Below are positions 14,858 to 22,887 of a stretch of DNA of 26,620 nucleotides, one piece after another. Within the stretch, counting starts at the first letter, position 1, and the number at the start of each line of letters is the position of its first letter. This stretch comes from Candidatus Cloacimonadota bacterium (GTDB taxonomy: Bacteria; Cloacimonadota; Cloacimonadia; Cloacimonadales; TCS61). The position numbers and the translations under genes are program-made. The stretch covers positions 1-26,620 of the forward strand of contig DAOVQH010000002.1 of assembly GCA_030628755.1 (NCBI GenBank), given 5' to 3'. The notes under the pieces are model-generated. The model saw only the letters and a list, made by a program, of their open reading frames with translations. It was not told the origin of the DNA and ran no database searches.

Positions 14858-16369
14858 TTATCTTTTTCTCTTTTTCTTACGCGGAGCCAAAGGTTTCACT
14901 ATTGATTCTGTTTTACTTCTTCCACTCATTGAAACACCAGAAGAAGACTCTTTTGTTTCTTCTAATTTTATTACTCCTTTACGAATCTTCTTCGCTTTTT
15001 CTTCAGCAGTTTCTATACTTCCTACGTATAAGAAGGCTTGTTCCGGCCAATCGTCACATTCTCCATTGATTATTGCTTTAAATCCTTCTATAGTCTCTTT
15101 GAGCGGTACGTAAATACCAGGCATATTTAAAAATTCTTCTGCAACAAAGAACGGTTGAGAAAAGAATCTTTCTAATTTACGAGCTCTATTAACAATAAGT
15201 TTGTCTTCTTCGGAAAGTTCATCCATACCAAGAATTGCAATAATATCCTGAAGGTCTTTATATTTCTGTATAATTCTCTGAGTTTCACGAGCAATAAGAT
15301 AGTGCTCTTCTCCAATAATCTTCGGGTCAAGAATACGACTGGTTGAATCGAGGGGATTAACTGCGGGATAAATACCGAGCTCAACTATCCTCCTATCAAG
15401 AACAGTGGTCGCATCAAGGTGAGAGAACGTAGTTGCAGGTGCTGGATCTGTCAGGTCGTCTGCAGGCACATAAATGGCTTGAACTGAGGTAATAGAACCG
15501 TCTTTAGTTGAAGTAATCCTTTCCTGTAGAACACCCATTTCAGTAGCCAATGTAGGTTGATAACCAACTGCTGAGGGCATTCTTCCTAAAAGAGCTGAAA
15601 CCTCTGAACCTGCCTGTGTAAAACGGAAAATATTATCAATAAATAAAAGCACGTCTTTCTTAGAAACATCCCTGAAGTACTCAGCAACTGTAAGACCTGT
15701 TAATCCAACTCTCTGACGTGCTCCGGGAGGTTCATTCATCTGTCCGAAGATAAGAGCAGTTTTATCAATAACACCGGATTCTTTCATTTCAAGCCACAAA
15801 TCATTCCCTTCCCGGGTTCTTTCCCCAACTCCGGAAAACACTGAAAATCCACCATGTTCAATAGCAATATTTCTGATAAGTTCCTGAATAAGTATTGTTT
15901 TCCCTACTCCTGCACCACCAAATAATCCGATCTTCCCACCTTTGGAATATGGCTCGATCAAGTCTACAACCTTAATTCCGGTTTCAAGGATTTCATCTTC
16001 AGTAGAAAGATTTTCAAATACAGGTGCTTGACGATGGATCGGGTATCTCTGTTCAGCCTTTATTGGACCCATATCATCTATCGGTTCACCAACAACGTTT
16101 ATCATCCTTCCTAATACTCCTTCCCCCACAGGAACAGTAATCGGTTCCGTTGTATCAATAACTTTCTCATTCCTGACTAAACCATCGGTGGAGTCCATTG
16201 CAACAGTACGGACTATACTTTCTCCAAGATGCATTTGAACTTCCAAAACAAGATCCGGATTATCTTTTCTTTTGATTTTCAAAGCATTATGAATAGCAGG
16301 TAAATTACCTTCAGGGAACTTAACATCCACTGTTGGTCCTATGATTTGAATTACTCTTCCATAAACCAT
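14858..16369 (-). CDS. atpD: ATP synthase F1 subunit beta with basic C-terminal tail
   Basis: The catalytic subunit: Walker A GGAGVGKT (151-158), GVGERTREGNDL with catalytic Glu183, VLLFIDNIFRFTQAGSEVSALLGRMPSAVGYQPTLA (of which LFIDNIFRFTQAGSEVSALL is the Walker B region), and a DELSEED equivalent written DELSEEDK. It is 503 residues where about 460-480 is usual. The extra part is a tail of about 34 residues (470-503) rich in Ser, Lys and Arg, ending KPLAPRKKKRKR. The tail follows the normal IRKGVIKLEE end and has no obvious partner in the sequence. ATG 16369 with GGGGTATAA upstream. It is 19 bp after atpG. Confidence 0.98.
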   Translation of the reverse strand: MVYGRVIQIIGPTVDVKFPEGNLPAIHNALKIKRKDNPDLVLEVQMHLGESIVRTVAMDSTDGLVRNEKVIDTTEPITVPVGEGVLGRMINVVGEPIDDMGPIKAEQRYPIHRQAPVFENLSTEDEILETGIKVVDLIEPYSKGGKIGLFGGAGVGKTILIQELIRNIAIEHGGFSVFSGVGERTREGNDLWLEMKESGVIDKTALIFGQMNEPPGARQRVGLTGLTVAEYFRDVSKKDVLLFIDNIFRFTQAGSEVSALLGRMPSAVGYQPTLATEMGVLQERITSTKDGSITSVQAIYVPADDLTDPAPATTFSHLDATTVLDRRIVELGIYPAVNPLDSTSRILDPKIIGEEHYLIARETQRIIQKYKDLQDIIAILGMDELSEEDKLIVNRARKLERFFSQPFFVAEEFLNMPGIYVPLKETIEGFKAIINGECDDWPEQAFLYVGSIETAEEKAKKIRKGVIKLEETKESSSGVSMSGRSKTESIVKPLAPRKKKRKR

Positions 16370-16388
16370 TTATACCCCTTATAAATTT

Positions 16389-17243
16389 CTATTGCTGTAT
16401 GGCTTCTGCACCAGAAGCTATCTCTATTATTTCTTTAGTAATTGCAGCCTGTCTTGCTCTATTAAAGTAAAGTGTGAGAACATCAATCAACTCAGCAGCA
16501 TTATCGGTTGCAGAATCCATTGCTGTCATTCTTGCACCCTGTTCTGCTGCAGAAGATTCCAGCATTATCCGCCAGATATCAACATGCACATATTTCCTGC
16601 CCAATTCCTCAATTATTGTGTCCTCATCCGGTTCATAAATAAAATCGAGTGTTGTAACTTCATCAGATTCTATTGGAATTATAGGTAAAAGTTGCTTCAC
16701 AGTTATATTCTGTTGGATAGCCGACTTAAACTCATTATACAATACATCGATCTTAATATAATTTTCTTCCAGATACAAATCAAGAAGCTTTTCAGCAACA
16801 TTTTTTGAAACACTGAAATCCATTTCATTGAAAAGGCCAGTGTATGAATCGGTTATTTTCCTTGAATGCTTTTTAAAATAATCAAAACCCTTTTTCCCTA
16901 AACAAATAATATCAGCATTAGGATTTTGTTTAATATATTTTTGTGCTTCCCTAATAATCTGTGAGTTAAACGACCCACAAAGCCCTCTATCGGAAGTTAC
17001 TATTACAAAAGCTATTCTCCCTTCCTCAGGAACATCAACTAATAACGGATGAGTGGTGGTCGTATTTTTCAACTTTAAAGTTCTGAGCATATCATTTATG
17101 TAATTAGCGTATGGCCTGGCTTTGAGGATGCTTTCCTGTGCTTTACGGAGTTTTGAAGCTGCAACCATTTTCATTGCATTCGTAATTTGTCTTGTGCTTT
17201 TTACACTCTCGATGCGATTTCTGATTTCTTTTAATGTTGCCAT
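16389..17243 (-). CDS. atpG: ATP synthase F1 subunit gamma
   Basis: The 284-residue rotor shaft has typical ends: ATLKEIRNRIESVKSTRQIT with NAMKMVAASKLRKAQ at the N-terminus and MDSATDNAAELIDVLTLYFN with RARQAAITKEIIEIASGAEA at the C-terminus. The two terminal helices form the coiled coil inside the alpha3beta3 ring; the central Rossmann-like part carries ITSDRGLCGSFN-type sequence (VIVTSDRGLCGSFNSQI). Normal length. It lies between atpA (9 bp) and atpD (19 bp). Confidence 0.97.
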   Translation of the reverse strand: MATLKEIRNRIESVKSTRQITNAMKMVAASKLRKAQESILKARPYANYINDMLRTLKLKNTTTTHPLLVDVPEEGRIAFVIVTSDRGLCGSFNSQIIREAQKYIKQNPNADIICLGKKGFDYFKKHSRKITDSYTGLFNEMDFSVSKNVAEKLLDLYLEENYIKIDVLYNEFKSAIQQNITVKQLLPIIPIESDEVTTLDFIYEPDEDTIIEELGRKYVHVDIWRIMLESSAAEQGARMTAMDSATDNAAELIDVLTLYFNRARQAAITKEIIEIASGAEAIQQ

Positions 17244-17252
17244 CTAAAATCC

Positions 17253-18752
17253 TTAGAATTTTGAAAGTACTTTTTCACAGATTTTCCGCATTGCATCTTT
17301 GGTCTCATCAGTAAGTTTTTCTTTAGTAAGACTTTTCATAAATTCTTTATATTCTGAATCGAGGGTTGAATACAGTTCTTCCTCGACTTTTTTAACATCT
17401 TCGATTTCAATTTTATCAAGGTAACCTTCATTTGCCATGAAAATAATGAGAATCTGTTTAGCTACAGGTAATGGTGAATATTGATCCTGTTTCAGAATCT
17501 CCATAAGTCTTTCACCCCTTCGAAGCTGAGCTTGAGTCGCTTTATCCAGGTCAGAACCAAATTTAGAAAACGCTTCAAGTTCGGCATATTGAGCCAGGTC
17601 AACACGTAACTGTCCGGTAACATTTTTCATAGCTTTGATTTGAGCATTACCACCCACGCGAGAAACCGAAAGACCGGCATTTATGGCAGGTCTGATTCCT
17701 GAATAAAAAAGACGACTGCCAAGATAGATTTGTCCATCTGTAATGGAAATCACATTCGTGGGAATATAGGCAGTAATATCATCAGCTTGAGTCTCAATTA
17801 TTGGAAGAGCTGTTAAAGAACCTCCACCGAGTTCATCATTGAGTTTGGAAGCTCGTTCCAAAAGACGTGAATGAAGATAAAACACATCTCCCGGGTATGC
17901 TTCACGACCCGGAGGTCTTCTAAGGAGAAGCGATAACTCTCGATAAGAAACAGCATGCTTGGAAAGGTCATCATAAATAATTAGAGCATGTTCTCCTTTA
18001 TCCCTGAAATATTCACCTATAGTACATCCTGTATAAGGAGCCAGGTATCGAAGCGAAGCTGATTCAGATGCGGAAGCCATGACAATAATTGAATAGTCCA
18101 TTGCACCATAATTTTCTAATATCTTCACAATTTTTGCTACTGAAGATTTCTTTTGTCCAATCGCTACATAAATGCATATTACATCACTATCTTTCTGGTT
18201 AATAATGGTATCGATTGCAATTGCAGTTTTTCCTGTTTGCCTGTCACCTATAATAAGTTCTCTCTGTCCTCTACCAATCGGGATCATTGAGTCGATTGAT
18301 TTTAAACCTGTTTGTAGGGGTTCTTTCACAGGCTGTCGCTGAATTACTCCAAGTGCTTTTCTTTCCACAGGATGGTGTTCCTTTGCTTTAATTACTCCTT
18401 TTCCATCGATAGGCTGACCCAGAGAATTTACAACACGTCCCAAAAGAGATTCTCCAACTGGAACCTGAAGAATACGTTTTGTTCTTCTGGCAATATCACC
18501 TTCTTTTATTTTACGAGTCTCACCAAAAATAATGCATCCAACGTTATCCTCTTCCAGGTTCAGAGCCATCCCGACAACACTGCCTGGAAATTCGATCATC
18601 TCGCCAGCCATAACATTTTCCATGCCATAAACACGAGCGATGCCATCACCAACCTGCACAACTTTCCCGGTTTCAGCAATATCAATCTCAAACTTGAAAC
18701 TATTTATTTTTTCCTTTAATATCGAACTTATTTCATCTGGTTGTATTTTCAT
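17253..18752 (-). CDS. atpA: ATP synthase F1 subunit alpha
   Basis: The 499-residue regulatory nucleotide-binding subunit: beta-barrel start (ETGKVVQVGDGIARVYGMEN), P-loop GDRQTGKT (169-176), QTGKTAIAIDTIINQK, AYPGDVFYLHSRLLERASKL and GSLTALPIIETQADDITAYI. The Arg finger segment is SVSRVGGNAQIKAMK. Length is close to normal. ATG 18752 has GAGGTCGTT upstream, 7 bp from atpH. Confidence 0.98.
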   Translation of the reverse strand: MKIQPDEISSILKEKINSFKFEIDIAETGKVVQVGDGIARVYGMENVMAGEMIEFPGSVVGMALNLEEDNVGCIIFGETRKIKEGDIARRTKRILQVPVGESLLGRVVNSLGQPIDGKGVIKAKEHHPVERKALGVIQRQPVKEPLQTGLKSIDSMIPIGRGQRELIIGDRQTGKTAIAIDTIINQKDSDVICIYVAIGQKKSSVAKIVKILENYGAMDYSIIVMASASESASLRYLAPYTGCTIGEYFRDKGEHALIIYDDLSKHAVSYRELSLLLRRPPGREAYPGDVFYLHSRLLERASKLNDELGGGSLTALPIIETQADDITAYIPTNVISITDGQIYLGSRLFYSGIRPAINAGLSVSRVGGNAQIKAMKNVTGQLRVDLAQYAELEAFSKFGSDLDKATQAQLRRGERLMEILKQDQYSPLPVAKQILIIFMANEGYLDKIEIEDVKKVEEELYSTLDSEYKEFMKSLTKEKLTDETKDAMRKICEKVLSKF

Positions 18753-18759
18753 AACGACC

Positions 18760-19305
18760 TCATTTATTGTTTTTTAACCTAACTTTTGTTAACCTTATCA
18801 AATTATTTTTCACAGAACCGTCTATTAAAAGAGACTCTGTTTGAGCAATAAATCCGCCGATTATTTCCGGATCGACAACAATATCCAAGACTACATCTTT
18901 CTTCAAAATATTTTTGATTACTTTTATTATATCTTTCATAATTAAATCAGAATGTTCGTGAGCTATTTTTAATGAGACTTTAGTCTGGTTTCTGCTTTCC
19001 AGAATAGAGTTTTCCAATTCGAGAAGAACATCCATAATAATTGTAAAACGGTGTTTTTTAATCAAAATTTGGAACAGACTTCCCCAGACAGATTCATTGT
19101 TGAGTTTAGAGGCAACTTCCTTTGCAAGATTCAGACGCTTCCTGAATGGAAATAGAAAAGAATTAATTGATTTCACATACTCCGGATCCTTTATAAAAGC
19201 TTGTTTCATAGCTTCAATATCAGCTAAAAGTGAGTTGAACTTATCTTCCGGTATATTCAAAATAAGCGCTCTTGCATATCTTTGCGCAACTAATTTATTT
19301 CTCAC
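18760..19305 (-). CDS. atpH: ATP synthase subunit delta (OSCP)
   Basis: The 181-residue peripheral-stalk protein begins RNKLVAQRYARALI, an N-terminal six-helix bundle that binds alpha, and ends with VVDPEIIGGFIAQTESLLID and GSVKNNLIRLTK, the conserved C-terminal motif. It starts with GTG overlapping the atpF TGA stop (GTGA, 4 bp), a coupled start. Presence of delta argues against the N-ATPase type of Na+ pump, whose operons lack it. Confidence 0.93.
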   Translation of the reverse strand: MRNKLVAQRYARALILNIPEDKFNSLLADIEAMKQAFIKDPEYVKSINSFLFPFRKRLNLAKEVASKLNNESVWGSLFQILIKKHRFTIIMDVLLELENSILESRNQTKVSLKIAHEHSDLIMKDIIKVIKNILKKDVVLDIVVDPEIIGGFIAQTESLLIDGSVKNNLIRLTKVRLKNNK

Positions 19306-19784
19306 TTCTTCTCTCTTTCGGAAATCACCTTCTTAATCAGGTTTACATCCTTTTTTTCATCCAGTTTCTCTGAAAGGAATTTCGCTGAAAGGTTAGAAAC
19401 CATAGCAGTTAATTCGTCTTCAATTTCTTCCATTACCTTTTCTTTTTCATGCTTGAGTTGTTCTTCGGTATCTTTCAGTATTTTCTTTTCCTGATCATTT
19501 GCACTTTTTAAGATTGCAGTTACTTGACTCTCAGCATCTCGTTTGGAAGCATACTTCATCTTCCTGATCTCTTCTGCAGATGTTTTTAATTCCTGTCCTT
19601 TTTCCTCTACCAGTTGTTCTGCTTTTTCCCTGGAATCTTTTGCCTGGTCAAGATCATCAGCGATCTTATTTTGTCTTTCTGTTAGAAATTTCTTGATCGG
19701 TTTATAAAGAATTTTATTAAGAATTAACAGTAGAAGCACAAAGTTCAGTATTACAATAATAAGAGTATAATCAATATTAATCAT
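19302..19784 (-). CDS. atpF: ATP synthase Fo subunit b
   Basis: The 160-residue protein has one N-terminal membrane helix (about 6-27, TLIIVILNFVLLLLILNKIL) followed by YKPIKKFLTER and a long highly charged coiled coil (about 35-155) that forms the peripheral stalk and meets delta. A single b gene is present, so a homodimer is expected. It overlaps atpH by 4 bp. An 89-bp gap with a hairpin separates it from atpE, the largest gap inside the cluster. Confidence 0.95.
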   Translation of the reverse strand: MINIDYTLIIVILNFVLLLLILNKILYKPIKKFLTERQNKIADDLDQAKDSREKAEQLVEEKGQELKTSAEEIRKMKYASKRDAESQVTAILKSANDQEKKILKDTEEQLKHEKEKVMEEIEDELTAMVSNLSAKFLSEKLDEKKDVNLIKKVISEREKK

Positions 19785-19808
19785 ACAATCTCCATTTCAA
19801 AAAATGTT

Positions 19809-19851
19809 CTGAGTAATTCAAACCTAAATGATTAGATTATAATTTACTCAG
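19809..19851. promoter_or_regulatory. Stem-loop between atpE and atpF
   Basis: CTGAGTAA (19809-19816) and TTACTCAG (19844-19851) are perfect reverse complements around a 27-nt AT-rich loop, in the only long gap within the ATP synthase cluster. It lies just after the atpE stop on the transcript. A role as an RNase barrier or partial terminator that raises c-subunit mRNA above b is an inference; the stem has no T-run after it. Confidence 0.45.
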
Positions 19852-19873
19852 TGTTGTGTGTCTGACTTTATTT

Positions 19874-20119
19874 TTATGTTGAGAATATCAGCAAAAGCGA
19901 GATAACTAAAGAATAAATACCTGTGGACTCAGACACAGCTTGACCAACAAGCATTGTCCTGGTAATTAAACTTGCATTTTCAGGAGAACGGGCAATTCCT
20001 TCGCAGGCTTTTCCAGCAACAAAGCCTTCACCTACACCGGGTCCGAGTGCACCCATTCCCATACAAAGCCCAGCACCCAGAAGAGCTGCTGCTTTCACGA
20101 TCCCTTGTGCTAAATCCAT
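19874..20119 (-). CDS. atpE: ATP synthase Fo subunit c, two-carboxylate Na+-type
   Basis: An 81-residue two-helix hairpin. The first helix has GALGPGVGEGFVAGKA, loop CEGIARSPENA, second helix LVGQAVSESTGIYSLVISLL. Relative to the Na+-binding Ilyobacter c subunit (Gln32, Val63, Glu65, Ser66, Thr67, Tyr70), this protein has Glu31, Val62, Glu64, Ser65, Thr66 and Tyr69. The ESTGIY set is the Na+ signature, and Glu at the Gln32 position gives the two-carboxylate version known from Fusobacterium. Na+ coupling is thus predicted, not shown. Strong GGAGG site before ATG 20119. A second, larger c-type gene lies 35 bp upstream. Confidence 0.96.
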   Translation of the reverse strand: MDLAQGIVKAAALLGAGLCMGMGALGPGVGEGFVAGKACEGIARSPENASLITRTMLVGQAVSESTGIYSLVISLLLIFST

Positions 20120-20154
20120 GATTCCTCCATATTTTCACTTTTCATTTAATCTAT

Positions 20155-20907
20155 CTAAAGAGCAAAAATCAACAGAAATGCTATTACTAATGAGTATATT
20201 GCTGTTGATTCTGAAACTGCTGCTCCTAAGAACATGGTTCTCATTATTTTAGATTTTTCGTTTGGGAATCTTCCCATCATATCATTTGCTTTCCCTGCCA
20301 CATATCCTATGCCGGTTCCCGGTCCGAGAGTTCCAAAGCCGATTGAAAAACCTGATCCGAGAAACGCCATTGTTTTTAAGATAATTCTACCCACAGAAAT
20401 TCCTGCAGGTTGATCTGGAACTGAATACAATAATAAAAATGCAACAACCAGGGCAAAAATCGCTGATGTCTGTGCCAGTGCCTGTCCGATGAGCATATTA
20501 CCCATAATGGCATTTCCGTGTTTGGGCATTCTTGCCACAGACCTACAAGCTTGACCTCCAGAATATCCAGCTCCCAGAGATGGTCCAAGAGAGCCGAGTC
20601 CCATGGCAATCCCTGCTGCCAGATATGCAGCAGCTTTGAACCAGCCGCCTTCTGCAGTATCAGACCTGCCGTAGATAAGCAGCATTGCAACCACGAGAGA
20701 AAATATACCTGCAGTCTGTGCAGCAGCCTGGCCAATGAGCATTGTACGGAATAACTGGTCACTGGACTTTGGTTGTTTCATAACCCCAAGAGCACCCTCT
20801 CCAGCAATTAAACCCGAACCGATACCTGTGGTTATTGCACCGATCCCGACACTGATGCCTGCACCCAGGTATGCTGCTATTTGAATGATTTCTACAGAAA
20901 ATGACAT
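20155..20907 (-). CDS. Triple-hairpin (six-helix) c-type rotor subunit
   Basis: The 250-residue protein is three fused c-subunit hairpins (about 5-80, 88-162, 175-250), each with a glycine-rich first helix, a polar loop (MKQPKS, VARMPKH, GRFPNEK) and a second helix with the c signature. At the ion-binding Glu position hairpin 1 has Gln64 (GQAAAQTAGIF), hairpin 2 Gln146 (GQALAQTSAIF), and only hairpin 3 keeps Glu233 (AAVSESTAIYSLV). The Gln32-equivalent positions are Ser31, Ala113 and Ile200. V/A-type rotors carry fused hairpins with fewer carboxylates, and Acetobacterium woodii mixes a large and a small c subunit; this F-type cluster seems to have a comparable mixed ring. ATG 20907 has GGAG 6 nt upstream. 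It sits between atpB (3 bp) and atpE (35 bp), so co-expression is certain; co-assembly with AtpE is inferred. Confidence 0.93.
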   Translation of the reverse strand: MSFSVEIIQIAAYLGAGISVGIGAITTGIGSGLIAGEGALGVMKQPKSSDQLFRTMLIGQAAAQTAGIFSLVVAMLLIYGRSDTAEGGWFKAAAYLAAGIAMGLGSLGPSLGAGYSGGQACRSVARMPKHGNAIMGNMLIGQALAQTSAIFALVVAFLLLYSVPDQPAGISVGRIILKTMAFLGSGFSIGFGTLGPGTGIGYVAGKANDMMGRFPNEKSKIMRTMFLGAAVSESTAIYSLVIAFLLIFAL

Positions 20908-20910
20908 TCA

Positions 20911-21822
20911 TTACTCCACAATTTCAACACCAATATAAGTAAGTGCCAACATTGTAAATACGAACGCTTGTATCGTTCCCACAAAGATACCGAAAAACAT
21001 ACTCAAACCTATAGGTAAAACAACAAAATTAACAAGTGAAGAAACCACCAGAATGATAATTGCACCACCAAGAATATTTCCAAATAAACGAAATGAGATC
21101 GACACGACTTTCGACATTTCTCCCACAATATCCAACAAAAACAACGGATTTTTTACAGGGTTAATATAATTTTTCAGATGTCCCCATAATCCCTTTACTT
21201 TAATTGCAGTTATATGCACGATAGCTACAACGAAAACACCCAATCCCAGAGGAACATTCAAGTTTCTGGTAGGCTCCATAAACCCGGGAATAGGTATTAA
21301 TCCAATCATGTTAGACACCCAGATAAAGATAAAAAGTGTGACTATATAGGGTGTATAACTGACTTTGTCTTTCCCAAGTGTTTCAGATACAAACTGTTCT
21401 AAGGAAGTGTAAATCATTTCAAATAAAATCTGAGGTTTGGATGGTCGACCGAATAGTTTTTTTCTAATTGAAAGAGCTACAAAAAGAAGAAGTAAATCAA
21501 CAATCAGCAGCATTCTGAGCAGCTGAAAACTCCCGATAGCGCTTTTTTCTCCAAAAACTTTCTTAAAAAATTCATAGAGTTTTTCACTTCCGTAAATTTC
21601 AGGAGTTTCTCCTGTCTGTCTGAAATACTCATCGATCTGGAATTCTTCTGTTATTTTGTTCTGAAGGTTGTACTCAAATTCAACATGTCTAATGACGAAC
21701 TTACCCTTATCAAACCCGATTTGAATCTGTTTGCTGAAATTCCCGGAAAGAACCACAAGCAGAGCTTCTACAACAAAGAAGATGATAAAAATCTTCAACA
21801 TCGGTCTTTTCTTTTTCGCCAT
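20911..21822 (-). CDS. atpB: ATP synthase Fo subunit a
   Basis: The 303-residue stator subunit. It has an N-terminal membrane helix (about 8-26) and a roughly 75-residue soluble segment before the main membrane domain, longer than in E. coli but common in FCB relatives. Motifs: LFIFIWVSNMIGLIPIPG, PTRNLNVPLGLGV, and SISFRLFGNILGG, with the essential Arg at about residue 245. It ends FVFTMLALTYIGVEIVE. Subunit a forms the two half-channels that load and unload ions on the c-ring. ATG 21822 has AGAGGAT upstream, 1 bp after atpI's stop. Its first 13 codons are duplicated at 26354-26391. Confidence 0.96.
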   Translation of the reverse strand: MAKKKRPMLKIFIIFFVVEALLVVLSGNFSKQIQIGFDKGKFVIRHVEFEYNLQNKITEEFQIDEYFRQTGETPEIYGSEKLYEFFKKVFGEKSAIGSFQLLRMLLIVDLLLLFVALSIRKKLFGRPSKPQILFEMIYTSLEQFVSETLGKDKVSYTPYIVTLFIFIWVSNMIGLIPIPGFMEPTRNLNVPLGLGVFVVAIVHITAIKVKGLWGHLKNYINPVKNPLFLLDIVGEMSKVVSISFRLFGNILGGAIIILVVSSLVNFVVLPIGLSMFFGIFVGTIQAFVFTMLALTYIGVEIVE

Positions 21823-21823
21823 T

Positions 21824-22201
21824 CTATCCTCTAAAATATTTACTGCTTCTTAAATTACTGAATAGCTCATTTAAATAAATAATAACTTGAGCTATTAATA
21901 AGCCAGCACCAAAAGTAATAATATTCGGTTTCACGAAAGCTAAAATAATAACCGAATACACCACAAGAGAAAGCAGTCTCAGATAAGTTCCTTTTATTGC
22001 ATTAAGTTTGGATTTTGTGGGTTGTAATTCCAAACTTTTCTTCACATTATGTGCAAGCCAGAGAAAATTCATTGCACTGGCTAAAGAGCCTGCAATCCAG
22101 CCTATAGACTGCTTAAAAAACAACGGTAAACTCAAAGTGGCAGGTATGTTTGTCAAGAGAATAATAGTCACAATTCTCTTTATATATCGCTTATTTTCCA
22201 T
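21824..22201 (-). CDS. atpI: AtpI-like ATP synthase assembly protein
   Basis: A 125-residue membrane protein with four predicted helices (about 9-27, 31-50, 72-90, 94-112), in the AtpI position between atpZ and atpB. AtpI proteins help c-ring assembly and are not part of the final complex. Sequence similarity to AtpI is weak by eye, so the call rests on size, topology and position. It ends two bases before atpB. Its last roughly 75 codons are duplicated at 26393-26620. Confidence 0.78.
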   Translation of the reverse strand: MENKRYIKRIVTIILLTNIPATLSLPLFFKQSIGWIAGSLASAMNFLWLAHNVKKSLELQPTKSKLNAIKGTYLRLLSLVVYSVIILAFVKPNIITFGAGLLIAQVIIYLNELFSNLRSSKYFRG

Positions 22202-22217
22202 TTTTATTTATCAGTAT

Positions 22218-22448
22218 TTACTTTTCATAAAATCCCTTGAGCAATTTATAAGCTGCTATTACACCTGCAATAACTCCAAGAAATACTCCCACACCAACTA
22301 AAATACCACCGGTTTGTAACTTCCTGTCTAAATAAAGAAAGACAAAAAAGAAAATTAAAATCGAAGATATAACTGTAAGGCCTAATTGCCCGAGTAAACT
22401 AAGATGTCGCAGTAACTCCTTATCCAGTATCTTCTGCTTCTTCCACAT
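22218..22448 (-). CDS. atpZ: AtpZ/AtpQ-like small membrane protein
   Basis: A 76-residue protein with two membrane helices (about 20-40 and 46-66), with FVFLYLDRKLQTGGILVGVG-type sequence as in AtpZ (YLDxKLxT then Gly-rich helix). AtpZ/AtpI family members accompany ATP synthase operons and have been linked to Mg2+ or to c-ring assembly. The ATG at 22448 lies inside the bactofilin gene (29-bp overlap), so translation is probably coupled. No alternative start is available. Confidence 0.82.
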   Translation of the reverse strand: MWKKQKILDKELLRHLSLLGQLGLTVISSILIFFFVFLYLDRKLQTGGILVGVGVFLGVIAGVIAAYKLLKGFYEK

Positions 22449-22824
22449 TTTTATTGAATGTTATTTCACTTTTTGAGAACGTTTTAGACTCCGACTTCAT
22501 GGAGCTATTACCATTGAATACTGCGCCTGTATGAATTTTAAGAACTTTCGCTATAATGTCACCTGTTAAATTTGCTGTTTTATCGAGTTCAAGAGCATCT
22601 TTCACAATGATATTCCCATTAACTGTTCCGGAAACCAAGCATTCATTTGCTTTTATTTCCGAGTTTGCTACACCTGTTGCACTTATAGTTATAAAACCTT
22701 CAGATTCTATTTTACCTTCTATTTGTCCATCAATTTTAATTCCACCTTTAGCAATAAGCGAACCTGTAATTTTACTTCCTTTACCGATTATTGTAGAAAG
22801 TTCTATATTTTTATTTTTTGACAA
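22420..22824 (-). CDS. Bactofilin (polymer-forming cytoskeletal protein)
   Basis: A 134-residue protein. A short polar N-terminus precedes the bactofilin beta-helix (about 12-112: TIIGKGSKITGSLIAKGGIK, DGQIEGKIESEGFITI, VSGTVNGNIIVKDALELD, ANLTGDIIAKVLKIHTGAVF). Bactofilins polymerise without nucleotides and often scaffold peptidoglycan enzymes, as CcmA does for Helicobacter shape. TTG start at 22824 is supported by a strong AGGAGG 5 nt upstream; no ATG fits. It overlaps atpZ. The next genes upstream on the same strand are two peptidoglycan-active enzymes, consistent with a shape role, though bactofilin genes also sit beside ATP synthase operons in other FCB bacteria. Confidence 0.93.
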   Translation of the reverse strand: MSKNKNIELSTIIGKGSKITGSLIAKGGIKIDGQIEGKIESEGFITISATGVANSEIKANECLVSGTVNGNIIVKDALELDKTANLTGDIIAKVLKIHTGAVFNGNSSMKSESKTFSKSEITFNKNVEEAEDTG

Positions 22825-22887
22825 AATATCCTCCTATCACACTTTTTATAATTAAGATTAATAAAAAACTTCCTTGTTGATCAACTT

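Noticed and set aside
20376..20762. 128-codon alternative frame inside the triple-hairpin c gene
   Set aside because: Same strand, different frame of a clearly real membrane protein; the sequence has no recognisable fold or start signal.
22825..22887. Promoter before the bactofilin gene
   Set aside because: An AT-rich TTGATC ... TATAAA arrangement exists on the minus strand but the boxes are poor and spacing is unconvincing; co-transcription from upstream is equally possible.
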